A stretch of 64,000 nt of DNA, from positions 186,001 through 250,000 of the forward strand of contig NZ_QXEC01000001.1 in assembly GCF_003583405.1 (NCBI RefSeq), given 5' to 3'. The position numbers were made by a program, and so were the translations under genes. The first letter of the stretch is position 1; each line of letters starts with the position of its first letter. The stretch comes from Micromonospora radicis. Its GTDB lineage: Bacteria > Actinomycetota > Actinomycetes > Mycobacteriales > Micromonosporaceae. The notes below the pieces were generated by a model that saw only the letters and a program-made list of their open reading frames with translations, was not told where the DNA came from and ran no database searches. Of the stretch, positions 26,336-36,110 are shown one piece after another.

Positions 26336-26870
26336 GCAGCGCCAGCGGTCGCAGGGATCGTTCGATCTCCTCCGCGCAGCGCCGGAAGTCCTCCGGGGTG
26401 CCGGCGACGGGATCCCGCAGGTCGTCGGCGTCCCCGGGGGCGGGTTGCAGCCGCCCCCGGGCCAGCGCGGCCGCGGTCACCGCGGCGGACAACGGGTCGT
26501 CCTGCTCGTCCACCGGCGGCTCGACGGCCGCGGCGAGCCGGCCGAACTGGCGCAGCGTGAACGTCCGGTGCAGTGCGGCCGGTGCCAGCGCGGTGCAGAT
26601 CGACCGCTGGCGCCGGGTGGCGGTCAGTACCAGCACCGCCTCGGTGAGGTGTTCGGGCGCCAGCCGCCGGCTACGGAACGCCGCCGGGTCCTCGCCGGTC
26701 TCGGCGGCGATCTCCGCCGCGTACGGGTGCATGGCCAGGCCCTCGACCGCGTCGGTGCCGGCACTGGCCACGGTCACCGGCCGGCCGGCGAGCATCCGGC
26801 GGGCGGTGTACTCGGCCATCGGTGACCGGCACAGGTTGGCGTGGCAGACGAACAACACCCCGTTGACCAT
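26316..26870 (-). CDS. Low-molecular-weight protein tyrosine phosphatase
   Basis: 184 residues from the ATG at 26870. The active-site loop near the N-terminus is VCHANLCRSP, with nucleophile Cys9 and Arg15 (CX5R). A DDP motif in DEQDDPLSA is the likely general acid. It probably dephosphorylates the Tyr cluster of the adjacent BY-kinase, as Wzb does for Wzc. It is encoded on the opposite strand with a 20-bp tail-to-tail overlap, so the two messages are complementary at their 3' ends. Confidence 0.92.
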   Translation of the reverse strand: MVNGVLFVCHANLCRSPMAEYTARRMLAGRPVTVASAGTDAVEGLAMHPYAAEIAAETGEDPAAFRSRRLAPEHLTEAVLVLTATRRQRSICTALAPAALHRTFTLRQFGRLAAAVEPPVDEQDDPLSAAVTAAALARGRLQPAPGDADDLRDPVAGTPEDFRRCAEEIERSLRPLALLIGTAG

Positions 26871-27032
26871 GTGGAACTCCCTCGACGACGTGGTCGCGGG
26901 CGGGAGCGCCGCGACGAGGGACGGCCATCGGCGGCGGCCGTCCCGGGAGGGGTTCCCGGCATCGTACGCAGGCGGGGCGCCCACCGTCGGGGCCGCCGCG
27001 CCGAACGGATGGGCGGGGACGGAGGTGGCTCG

Positions 27033-28286
27033 GTGCGGATCGGCATCCTGACCTACCACTTTCCGCCGGAGCCGGCGTTCATTCCCGGCAGCCTGGCCGT
27101 GGAACTGGCCGCGCGGGGTCACGAGGTGCGGGTGCTGACCGGCTTCCCCGACTATCCCGGCGGGCACGTCTACCCTGGATGGCGGCAGCGCTGGCGGCAC
27201 GAGACCCACAGCCGGGGGTTGACCGTGCGGCGGGTCCCCCGGTACAGCACGGGTGACGGTGGCGTACGGGGACGGATGGCCTCCTGGCTCTCCTTCGCCG
27301 GCAGCGCCGCGCTCGTCGGACGTCGCTACTTCGCCGGTGTCGACGTGCTCTACGTACACCAGCCGCCGGCCACGGCGTTCGCCTCGGTGGCACTGCTGCG
27401 TCGACTCGGCCGCGTGCCGGTGGTGCTGCACGTGCCGGACGTGTGGGCGGAGCAGGCGCCGGCGGACACCGACGACGGCCGGTGGGCGGCACGGGTCCGG
27501 GCCGCGATGACCCGCACGTACCAGTCCGCCGCCGCTATCGCGGTGACCGCGCCGTCGCTGCGCGACGCGGTGGTGGCGGTCGGCACCGACCCGGATCGGG
27601 TCCGCACGGTGCTCAACTGGACCGACGAGCGGATCTTCCGCCCCGCGACGGCCAGCGCGTCCGCGCGGAACCTGGTTCGCCGCGACGAGCGCTGCGTGGT
27701 GATGCACGCCGGCACCATCGGATTCCGGCAGGGGTTGGAGACGGCGGTCCGGGCGGCGGCGGCCCTGGACCGGACCATGGACCTGGTCCTGGTGGGTTCG
27801 GGCGCGGACGAGCGGCGGGTGCGGGGGCTCGCCGAGGAGTTGCGGGCCGACAACGTGCGCTTCGTCGACCGCCGGTCGCCGCTGGACATGCCGGAGTTGT
27901 ACGCCGCCGCCGACTACCAGTTGGTGATGCTGCGCGACCTGCCGGCGCTGCGCAGCACCGTGCCGGGCAAGCTGCAGGCGGCGCTCTCCTGCGCCGCGCC
28001 GGTGGTGGCCTCGGCGGGTGGCGACACGGCGGCCCTGGTGGAGCGCACGCGGGCGGGACTGTCCTGCCCGCCGGAGGACTGGGCCAGCCTGGCCGACCGG
28101 TTCTGGTTGGCCGCCACCATACCGCCGCCGGCCCGGCTGGACATGGGGCGGCGGGGGCGTGCGGCGTACCTGCGGGACATGTCCCTGCCGGCCGGGGTGG
28201 ACCGGATCGAGCAGCTGCTGCGGGAGGCGGCCGACGCGGGATCGGGCCGGAAGGTGAGTAGCGAGCGAGAGTCGCATATCGCCTGA
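27033..28286 (+). CDS. GT4-family glycosyltransferase (WbuB-like)
   Basis: About 417 residues. It starts at a GTG with GGAGG 7 nt upstream and reads VRIGILTYHFPPEPAFIPGSL. The N-terminal acceptor domain includes GHEVRVLTGFPDYPGG. The C-terminal donor domain includes MHAGTIGFRQGLE, LVLVGSGADE, VRFVDRRSPLDMPELYAAADY and the E-containing nucleotide-sugar loop around SAGGDTAALVERTRAG. It is expected to add a sugar during surface polysaccharide synthesis. It is divergent from the phosphatase gene. Confidence 0.9.
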   Translation: MRIGILTYHFPPEPAFIPGSLAVELAARGHEVRVLTGFPDYPGGHVYPGWRQRWRHETHSRGLTVRRVPRYSTGDGGVRGRMASWLSFAGSAALVGRRYFAGVDVLYVHQPPATAFASVALLRRLGRVPVVLHVPDVWAEQAPADTDDGRWAARVRAAMTRTYQSAAAIAVTAPSLRDAVVAVGTDPDRVRTVLNWTDERIFRPATASASARNLVRRDERCVVMHAGTIGFRQGLETAVRAAAALDRTMDLVLVGSGADERRVRGLAEELRADNVRFVDRRSPLDMPELYAAADYQLVMLRDLPALRSTVPGKLQAALSCAAPVVASAGGDTAALVERTRAGLSCPPEDWASLADRFWLAATIPPPARLDMGRRGRAAYLRDMSLPAGVDRIEQLLREAADAGSGRKVSSERESHIA

Positions 28287-28386
28287 AGCCGTCATTACGG
28301 CACCAATCCCATCGTTGGGTGTTAGAACTGTGATGCCTTCTGTCCGGATTACCGGAAGTTCCGAACTACTGGGAGTGAGGTGCGGC

Positions 28387-30171
28387 GTGACGGATAGCGA
28401 CAGCCCGGGTCGTCGGCAGAGTCGTTCCCGCCGACGGCGGCGTGCCCGACTGCGTCGCATCCTGCTCGCCTCGCTGGTGGCCGGTTCGTTGCTGCTGGGT
28501 GTCGCCGGCTGGGTGGGGTTCCGGGGTTGGCAGGCCCGGTCGCACCTCACCAACGCCGCGGGACTGGCCGGTGAGTTGAGCCGCCAACTGGTCGGCGGCG
28601 ACACCGAACGCGCGCAGCGCACCCTCTCGGCGCTCCAGGAACAGTCCGGCGCCGCGCGTCGCGCGACCGGGGATCCAGGCTGGTGGCTCGGCCGGCAGGT
28701 GCCCTACGCCGGGTCGAACTTCTCGGCGGTGCGGCAGATCTCCATCGCGATCGACGACCTGGCCCGCGCGACGTTCCCGGCGTTGTTGCGGGTCGACCTC
28801 GGTGGGCTGGTGCCTCGCGAGGGGCGGCTGGACGTGGCGGCGCTGCGGACGGTCAGCGCGGAACTGGTCGAGGTGGACGCGACGGTGCAGCGGACCCGCG
28901 CGAAGCTGGCCGAGATCCCGGACGATCGGCTGGTCGGCCCGATCCGGCAGGCGCTGGTCGAGTTGCGCGGCGAGATCGACCGGCTGGCGGCGTTGAGTTC
29001 GGCGGCGGATCGGGCCAGCCGCCTGCTGCCGGCGTTGCTCGGCGTCGACGGGCCACGGCAGTACCTGCTGGTCTCGCAGAACTCCGCCGAACTGCGCGCC
29101 ACCGGCGGCATGATCGGCGCGTACGCGGTCATCGAGGCGAACCGGGGCCGGATGAAGATGGGCGCGCAGGGCGGCAGTGGCAGCCTCGGCCGCTTCACCG
29201 ACCCGCTGAAGGTGCCCAGGGAGGTGCGGGCGCTCTGGGGTGACCTGCCCGGCATGTATCCCGCGGACGTCAACCTGACGCCACACTTCCCGACGGCGGC
29301 GTCGTTGTTCCGGCAGATGTACCGGCAGCGCGGTGGTGAGGCCGTCGACGGAGTGCTCGCCGTCGACCCGGTGGCGCTGTCGTACCTGTTGAGGGTCACC
29401 GGTGCGGTACGGCTCGCCGACGGGGTGACGATCGACGCCGACAACGCGGTCAAGACCCTGCTGCACGACACCTACCAGCGGTTGGAACCGAAGGAACAGG
29501 ACGCCTTCTTCGCCGCCGCCGCCGCGAAGGTGTTCAACACGTTGTTCGAGCGGAACACCAGCCCGAACGGGCTGTTGTCCGCATTTGACCGATCTGTGCA
29601 AGAACGTCGGATATTGTTCTGGAGTGCTCGACCAGAGGAACAGCGGATGTTCGGCGACAGCCGGATGGCCGGGACGCTTCCGGAAGAGGACAGCGTGCCG
29701 ACGGTCGGCGTGTTCCTCAACGACGGCAGCGGCGCGAAACTCGGCTACTACCTGCGGCAGAGCGCCGACCTGGCGGTCGGCGCCTGCCAGGCGGACGGCC
29801 GTCGGGAGCTGAGCCTGCGGGTGACCATCCGGTCCACCGCCCCCAGCTCCGGACTGAGCAAGTCGGTCCTCGGCCTGGGCCGGGCGGGTGATCCGTACAC
29901 CATCCGAACCCTGGTCTCGGTGTACGGACCAGCTGGCGGCGCGGTACTGAACACCCGCCTGGAAGGGGCCGAGACCGCAGTGGCCACCGGCACCGAACGG
30001 CGCCGGCAGGTGGCCACCGTGAACGTCGAGGTCGGCCCGGGTGGCAGTCGCACCTTGGAGGTCTCGCTGCTGACCGGCAAGACGGGCAGCGGGTCCGCCG
30101 AGCTGTGGCTGACCCCGACCGCCACCCCATGGACCACCCAAGTTGTCACCGCACCTAGCTGTTCACAGTAG
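28387..30171 (+). CDS. DUF4012 membrane-anchored extracytoplasmic protein
   Basis: About 594 residues. A strongly basic N-terminus is followed by a membrane helix (ILLASLVAGSLLLGVAGWV). A large extracytoplasmic part has the DUF4012 signature QYLLVSQNSAELRATGGMIG, DLPGMYPADVNLTPHFPTAA and VDGVLAVDPVALSYLLRVTG. The family is typical of actinobacterial exopolysaccharide or envelope clusters; its reaction is unknown. GTG 28387 follows a GAGG ribosome site. The short 100-bp gap after the glycosyltransferase gene suggests a shared transcript or an internal promoter. The LPVTG protein follows 14 bp later. Confidence 0.88.
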   Translation: MTDSDSPGRRQSRSRRRRRARLRRILLASLVAGSLLLGVAGWVGFRGWQARSHLTNAAGLAGELSRQLVGGDTERAQRTLSALQEQSGAARRATGDPGWWLGRQVPYAGSNFSAVRQISIAIDDLARATFPALLRVDLGGLVPREGRLDVAALRTVSAELVEVDATVQRTRAKLAEIPDDRLVGPIRQALVELRGEIDRLAALSSAADRASRLLPALLGVDGPRQYLLVSQNSAELRATGGMIGAYAVIEANRGRMKMGAQGGSGSLGRFTDPLKVPREVRALWGDLPGMYPADVNLTPHFPTAASLFRQMYRQRGGEAVDGVLAVDPVALSYLLRVTGAVRLADGVTIDADNAVKTLLHDTYQRLEPKEQDAFFAAAAAKVFNTLFERNTSPNGLLSAFDRSVQERRILFWSARPEEQRMFGDSRMAGTLPEEDSVPTVGVFLNDGSGAKLGYYLRQSADLAVGACQADGRRELSLRVTIRSTAPSSGLSKSVLGLGRAGDPYTIRTLVSVYGPAGGAVLNTRLEGAETAVATGTERRRQVATVNVEVGPGGSRTLEVSLLTGKTGSGSAELWLTPTATPWTTQVVTAPSCSQ

Positions 30172-30185
30172 GAGGGAACGAGATC

Positions 30186-30815
30186 ATGCGGCTATCCCGC
30201 ATCATCATGGCGCTCACGGTCGGACTGGCTGTAGCGACCGTGCCGGCCGCGGCGGGGGCGGCACAGCCGCAGCCGGCGCCGTCTCCATCGCCCACGGCCA
30301 CGGATCCGCCCCAACCACCGCCGTACACACCGGAACTCGCCACGCTGACGGCGAACCAGCCGAGCATCGTGGTGGGCGAGACGGTCGTCCTCACCGGCCG
30401 CGACTTCGGGCCGAACGAGACGGTGGACCTGTCGGTCACGGTGCAGCCGCTGGCCGCGCCCGCCGCCGGTACGGCACGTCGCGGCGACGGCAGCACGGTC
30501 GCCATGGTGCCGGTGGCGTTCCAGGCGGGCGCGCCGCTGAGCTTCACCGCCCGGACCAACAGCAACGGCGTCTTCACCCGGCGGTACACGCCGTCGGTCA
30601 CCGGCCTGCTCACCATCACCGCGGTCGGCCGGGAGTCGGGTCGTACCGCCTCGACCGAGCTGCGGGTGCTGCACAAGCGCAAGCCGCACCTGCCGGTCAC
30701 CGGCAGCAGCCTGGACACGCCGCTGAAGGTCGGTGGCGGCCTGGTCGCCACGGGCGCGGTCCTGCTGCTCGGCACGATGCTCTGGCGTCGGCGCAGCCGG
30801 TTCGGCACACGCTGA
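30186..30815 (+). CDS. Sortase-anchored (LPVTG) surface protein
   Basis: 209 residues. Sec signal peptide (MRLSRIIMALTVGLAVATVPAAAGA), Pro-rich segment, an Ig/IPT-like beta domain (LTANQPSIVVGETVVLTGRDF), then the cell-wall sorting signal: LPVTG at residues 169-173, a hydrophobic helix (VGGGLVATGAVLLLGTML) and the basic tail RRRSRFGTR. AGGAGGGAA precedes the ATG. It should be attached to peptidoglycan by a sortase encoded elsewhere. It ends the surface cluster. Confidence 0.9.
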   Translation: MRLSRIIMALTVGLAVATVPAAAGAAQPQPAPSPSPTATDPPQPPPYTPELATLTANQPSIVVGETVVLTGRDFGPNETVDLSVTVQPLAAPAAGTARRGDGSTVAMVPVAFQAGAPLSFTARTNSNGVFTRRYTPSVTGLLTITAVGRESGRTASTELRVLHKRKPHLPVTGSSLDTPLKVGGGLVATGAVLLLGTMLWRRRSRFGTR

Positions 30816-30845
30816 TCCCACGCTGCGGGCAGCGTTCGTAACACG

Positions 30846-30888
30846 CGCGCCGGTGCCCGCCGGATCCCTTCCGGCGGGCACCGGCGCG
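30846..30888. terminator. Perfect 19-bp bidirectional hairpin terminator
   Basis: Arms 30846-30864 and 30870-30888 are fully complementary around TCCCT. It separates the LPVTG gene from the convergent glutamate dehydrogenase gene. Confidence 0.9.
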
Positions 30889-30902
30889 TACCGCTGTCCG
30901 GT

Positions 30903-32285
<1,383 letters not shown>

Positions 32286-32376
32286 TCACCGCCGCCGCGG
32301 CGACGGTGCCCCCGGATACGGATCCTCCACGTCGTCCGGTTCACTGGCCGCCGTGGACGAGACTTCATCGGCTGAC

Positions 32377-32718
32377 GTGGACGAGACGATCTGGGCGACC
32401 GTACGTACGGCGCGGGAGTGGCTGGACGTGGCGAACGGCACCGGCGAGGCGGAGCTGACCTGCCGGGTGCTCAAGCTCACCGAGGAGGTGGGCGAGGTGG
32501 CGGCCGCCTGGATCGGCACGCTCGGGCAGAACCCGCGCAAGGGCGTCACCCACACCCGGCCGGACGTGGTGGCGGAACTCGCCGACGTGGCGTTCACCGC
32601 CCTGGTCGCCATCGAGAGCCTGGGCCTGGACGCCCGGACGGTGCTGGCGAACTGCGCCGGCAAGGTCGCCGAGCGGGTGGCACCGCCGGCCGATCCCACC
32701 CCATCGGCGCCGGCCTGA
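32377..32718 (+). CDS. MazG-like nucleotide pyrophosphohydrolase family protein
   Basis: About 113 residues. An all-alpha NTP-PPase pattern is present with LTEEVGEVAAAWIG and DVVAELADVAFTALVAIE, giving the ExxE...ExxD magnesium-binding acids. It may hydrolyse non-canonical or excess nucleoside triphosphates. The start is uncertain: GTG 32377 begins at the homologous segment DETIWATVRTAREW, and GTG 32353 adds eight residues. Neither has a strong ribosome site. It is divergent from gdhA. Confidence 0.78.
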   Translation: MDETIWATVRTAREWLDVANGTGEAELTCRVLKLTEEVGEVAAAWIGTLGQNPRKGVTHTRPDVVAELADVAFTALVAIESLGLDARTVLANCAGKVAERVAPPADPTPSAPA

Positions 32719-32780
32719 CTGATCCATCCCGCCCTCTGGTGCGTGTCTGCTGGTAGGGGGACCGTGGAAGGGGACGTGGC

Positions 32781-33704
32781 ATGGCCGATTCGGGGCGGAA
32801 CACGAACTGTCCGACAACCCATGGGCCGGCGCCGGGCGGCGCGGTGGACGGCGAACCGGCCGAGGCCGGCGACGCGGCTGTCCCGGCCGGGCCGACCTGG
32901 TCGGCCGGGGCACGACTGCTGGCCGCCGCCGCGGTCCTGGTGCTGGGGCTCGGTGGGGTCGCCGTGGTGGTGATCCTCTCCGACCCGCACCGGCTCGGCC
33001 TGGTCTTCTCCGGCGCCGGACCGCAGTCGGAGGAGACGGCCGAGCCGGCGGGCACCAGCGGGTTGGGCGGCGCGGCCCGGGCGGCCGCGGAGCGCGCCGA
33101 GGAGGCGATGACCGCGCCGCTGGACGGCCGCGAGCGAGCCAGCTTCGAGCTGGTCGACGGGGTGACCCGGTTCGAGTTGCGGGTGACGGACCTGGGGGAG
33201 GAGCTGTACCGGATCACCAGCCCGGCCGAATCCGACGCTCGACCCCGTCCCGAGCTGACCGGGGATCGGTTGCGGCTGCGGATGCAGCGGATCGGCGACG
33301 CGCCGGGTGCGGTGGAGGTGCTGCTCAACGCCCAGGTGTCGTGGGAACTGCGGATCACCGGCGGGGTTACCGAACGCCGGCTCGACCTCACCGCCGGACG
33401 GCTGTCCGCGCTGGAGTTCGCCGGTGGCGCGACCCGTACCGAACTGCGGTTGCCGCGCACCCGCGGCGCGCTGGTGGTGCGGGTGACCGGCGGGGTGAAC
33501 CTCCTCGCCGTCACGGTCGCCGACGGGGCACCGGTACGGGTACGCGCCCGCTCCGGGGCCGGCGGAGTCAACGTGTACGAGGAACGCCGCGACGGTGTGC
33601 CGCCCGGTACGGTGCTCGGCTCGCCGAACTGGGACCGCTCGGTCGACCGGATCTTCCTGGACCTGGTGGCCGGCGCGAACCTGGTCACCGTGCGTCGGGG
33701 ATGA
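32781..33704 (+). CDS. Membrane-anchored protein with a C-terminal beta-repeat domain, function unknown
   Basis: 307 residues. A cytoplasmic acidic N-terminus of about 45 residues precedes one helix (LLAAAAVLVLGLGGVAVVVIL). The outer part after an Ala/Glu-rich linker has short repeating beta segments such as WELRITGGVTERRLDL, LEFAGGATRTELRL and VRVTGGVNLLAVTV. This resembles LiaF/DUF2154-like or bactofilin-like stacking folds. GGAAGGGGA lies upstream of the ATG. No neighbour suggests a role. Confidence 0.7.
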   Translation: MADSGRNTNCPTTHGPAPGGAVDGEPAEAGDAAVPAGPTWSAGARLLAAAAVLVLGLGGVAVVVILSDPHRLGLVFSGAGPQSEETAEPAGTSGLGGAARAAAERAEEAMTAPLDGRERASFELVDGVTRFELRVTDLGEELYRITSPAESDARPRPELTGDRLRLRMQRIGDAPGAVEVLLNAQVSWELRITGGVTERRLDLTAGRLSALEFAGGATRTELRLPRTRGALVVRVTGGVNLLAVTVADGAPVRVRARSGAGGVNVYEERRDGVPPGTVLGSPNWDRSVDRIFLDLVAGANLVTVRRG

Positions 33705-33764
33705 CACCGGCCGGTGCCGCCGCAGCCGGGTCGACCGGGCCCGTGGCGGGCGTACAGTCGGCTG

Positions 33765-34736
33765 GTGGAACGTACCGAGTCGTTGCCGGCAGAGACCCGA
33801 CCGCCCGGGGTGGCGACCGTCGATCCGGGCAGTGTGCTGCTGCCGGGGCACGACGTGCCGCTGGGCCGCTACACCACGGTCCGCCGGCTGCTGCCGCAGC
33901 GGGCCCGGCGGCTGGTCGGCGCCTGGTGCTTCGTCGACCACTTCGGCCCGGACGACGTCGCCGTACGCCCCGGCATGGAGGTACCGCCGCACCCGCACAC
34001 CGGCCTGCAGACCGTGACCTGGCTGCTCGACGGCGAGATCGTGCACCGCGACAGCCTGGGCAACGTGCAGCCGATCCGCCCCGGGCAGCTGAACGTGATG
34101 ACCTCCGGCCACGGCATCGCCCACTCCGAGCGGTCCCCGGCCGACCGTCCGCCGCTGATGCACGGCGTGCAGTTGTGGGTGGCGCTGCCCGACTCGGCCC
34201 GCTCCGGTCCGGCGGACTTCGCCCACCACGCCGACCTGCCCCGCTGGCGGGACGGGGAACTGGACGTGACGCTGCTGGTCGGGGAGATCGACGGGGAGCG
34301 CTCACCGGCTCGGGCGTACACCCCGCTGCTCGGCGCCCAGCTGGAGGTGACCGGCCCGGGACCGGCCGCGCTGCCGCTGCGCCGGGACTTCGAGTACGCG
34401 CTGCTGGCCGTCGACGGCAGCGCCGAGGTCGACGGCGTACCCCTCACCCCCGGCGCGCTGCTCTGGCTCGGCACCGGCCGCACCTCGCTGGCCGTACGCG
34501 CGGAGCCCGGCACCCGGCTGATGCTGCTCGGCGGTACCCCGTTCGAGGAGCCGCTGGTGATGTGGTGGAACTTCGTCGGCCGCAGCCACGAGGAGATCGT
34601 GGCCGCCCGCGAGGACTGGATGGCCGGGCGGCGGTTCGGGGTCGTGGCCGCCGATCCGGATCCGCCGTTGCCCGCCCCCGCCCTGCCCACCACCCGACTC
34701 AAGGCCCGCGACCGGGCCGGCGGCTTCCAGGACTGA
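33765..34736 (+). CDS. Pirin family protein
   Basis: About 323 residues. Bicupin with the pirin metal site PPHPHTGLQTVTWLLDGEI and MTSGHGIAHSERS. FEYALLAVDGSAEVDG and MWWNFVGRSHEEI mark the C-terminal cupin. Bacterial pirins act as quercetinases or redox-sensing regulators. The GTG at 33765 sits 6 nt downstream of a TACAGT -10 box (33753-33758), which predicts a leaderless message; the longer reading from 33714 is not favoured. Confidence 0.9.
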   Translation: MERTESLPAETRPPGVATVDPGSVLLPGHDVPLGRYTTVRRLLPQRARRLVGAWCFVDHFGPDDVAVRPGMEVPPHPHTGLQTVTWLLDGEIVHRDSLGNVQPIRPGQLNVMTSGHGIAHSERSPADRPPLMHGVQLWVALPDSARSGPADFAHHADLPRWRDGELDVTLLVGEIDGERSPARAYTPLLGAQLEVTGPGPAALPLRRDFEYALLAVDGSAEVDGVPLTPGALLWLGTGRTSLAVRAEPGTRLMLLGGTPFEEPLVMWWNFVGRSHEEIVAAREDWMAGRRFGVVAADPDPPLPAPALPTTRLKARDRAGGFQD

Positions 34737-34794
34737 CCGGGCCGGCGGTCCGCGGGACTGACCGGGCCGGCGGTCCGCGGGACTGACCGGGCCG
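34731..34794 (+). repeat. 25-bp tandem repeat, 2.6 copies, across the pirin stop codon
   Basis: Units at 34731-34755 and 34756-34780 are identical, followed by a 14-bp partial copy at 34781-34794. The pirin stop codon lies within the first copy. A diverged half-copy is visible in the coding sequence just upstream (near 34710). Confidence 0.85.
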
Positions 34795-34813
34795 CAGGCG
34801 GGTAGTAGCCGGC

Positions 34814-35479
34814 ATGCCAACCGCGGTCGCCACCACCATCGAGGACCGGAAGCGCCTGGCCCGCCGGCTCGCCGGCAGCGGTCGAGGCTTCGCCGAGCAG
34901 TACGGTTTCCGGGTCACCAACAACCCGTCCAGCCTGTTCCAACTGCTCTGTCTCGCGGTGCTGCTGGCCCGCCGGGGAGACTTCCGGCGGGCCCTGGACA
35001 GCGCTCACGCCCTACCGGCGGCGGGCTGGGACAGCGCCGCCCGGCTGGCGCGGGCTCCGCACGGCGACCGGGTCCGGGTACTGTGCGACAGCGGTCAACG
35101 CGGCGACGTCGACGCCCTCGCCGACCTGCTCGGCGACCTGGCCCGCACCGTGACCGAGCGGTACCGGGGTGACCTGCGGCGGATGCGTTCCGCGGCCCGG
35201 CACGACCCAACCCGTGAGCGGATGCTGTTGGCCGCGCTGCCCGGGGTGGACGCGACGGTCGTCGACCTGTTCCTGCGCGAGGTGCAGGCGCTGTGGGCGG
35301 AGGTGGCGCCGGTCGCCGACAAGCGGGCGCTGGCGGCGGCACGTCGGCTCGGGTTGGGGCGTTCGGCCGCGGAACTCGCCGAGGTGGCCGGCGGCGGCGA
35401 ATCGGAACGACTGGCCTGGCTGGTCGGGGCGCTCGCGCGGATCGACCTGGAGCACCGGTACGCGGAAGTGACCGGTTAG
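34814..35479 (+). CDS. HhH-GPD-like DNA glycosylase superfamily protein (tentative)
   Basis: 221 residues, all helical. SSLFQLLCLAVLLARRGDF resembles the first helices of the endonuclease III fold. A helix-hairpin-helix-like LAALPGVDATVVDLFLREV is followed by an acidic/lysine region ADKRALAAARRLGLG. There is no C-terminal FeS cluster. The catalytic Lys/Asp cannot be placed with confidence, so repair activity is only suggested. It stands alone downstream of the tandem repeat. Confidence 0.55.
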   Translation: MPTAVATTIEDRKRLARRLAGSGRGFAEQYGFRVTNNPSSLFQLLCLAVLLARRGDFRRALDSAHALPAAGWDSAARLARAPHGDRVRVLCDSGQRGDVDALADLLGDLARTVTERYRGDLRRMRSAARHDPTRERMLLAALPGVDATVVDLFLREVQALWAEVAPVADKRALAAARRLGLGRSAAELAEVAGGGESERLAWLVGALARIDLEHRYAEVTG

Positions 35480-35559
35480 ATCTTCGGTTGGTACCCCCAT
35501 GTCCGTTCGGATGATGGCGTGTCGTATGCTGGTCGCGGTAACAGCGGCTGCCCGGTTCG

Positions 35560-35577
35560 GGCGGCCGTGGGGCCGCC
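35560..35577. terminator. Hairpin between convergent genes
   Basis: GGCGGCC (35560-35566) pairs with GGCCGCC (35571-35577) around GTGG. Nothing else is evident in the 215-bp gap 35480-35694. Confidence 0.5.
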
Positions 35578-35694
35578 TGGTGGCCGCGACCGGTTCGGCG
35601 CAGCCGCCACCAGGGCAGGTGGTTACCCAGGGGCGCCACCGGTCGCGGTTCGCGGCCGGGGCGCCCTCCTGGGTTTGCGGTCCGATGGTTCCGG

Positions 35695-35967
35695 TCAGAT
35701 GCTGCGCAGATGCTGGGACACCCGTTGGTGCCGCTTGTCGCGGCCCGCTGCGGCCCGCTGCGCGTCGTTCACCTCCGGTGCGGCCTCGATACCGGCCGAA
35801 CGGGCCACCTCCGTGCCGTTGGCGTAGTCGACCGGCGGCAGGGCACGCAGCGCGCGCAGCACGTCGGCCGGGGCTCCCTCGCGTTCGGCCTCGCGTAGTA
35901 CGTCGTCCTTCCCGGCCGGGTAGTCCAGGCTGGACAGGTAGTGCAGAACGTCGGCGTAGCTCGCCAT
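35695..35967 (-). CDS. DUF2795 protein
   Basis: About 90 residues starting at the ATG at 35967 (MASYADVLHYLSSLDYPAGK), with GGGAGGAG upstream. The DUF2795 core is DYPAGKDDVLREAEREGAPADVL, then LRALPPVDYANGTEVARS. It is a small helical domain often found near stress genes; the molecular role is unknown. It is divergent from a DUF2267 gene and shares with it an inverted repeat containing a GGGTAA -10-like box on each side. Confidence 0.88.
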   Translation of the reverse strand: MASYADVLHYLSSLDYPAGKDDVLREAEREGAPADVLRALRALPPVDYANGTEVARSAGIEAAPEVNDAQRAAAGRDKRHQRVSQHLRSI

Positions 35968-36006
35968 GGTGTCGGCTCCTCCCGGCTTCGTTCCGGCCAC
36001 GACCGG

Positions 36007-36093
36007 CGGCGGTTACCCGCCCGGGCGCCGGTCACGCACCGTGTCCCGGAGAATCGGCCGCCGTTTCCGCGCCGGCCGGGCGGGTAACCGCCG
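36007..36093. promoter_or_regulatory. 18-bp inverted repeat with paired GGGTAA boxes between DUF2795 and DUF2267 genes
   Basis: Arms 36007-36024 and 36076-36093 are perfectly complementary. Each places GGGTAA on the strand reading outward toward its gene. On the plus strand GTTT (36063-36066), 15 nt, then GGGTAA (36082-36087) fits the stress sigma (SigB/SigF type) promoter GTTT-N14-17-GGGTA. The minus-strand copy has the same -10 but a weak -35. Confidence 0.6.
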
Positions 36094-36110
36094 ACCGGAG
36101 GGGAGACACG

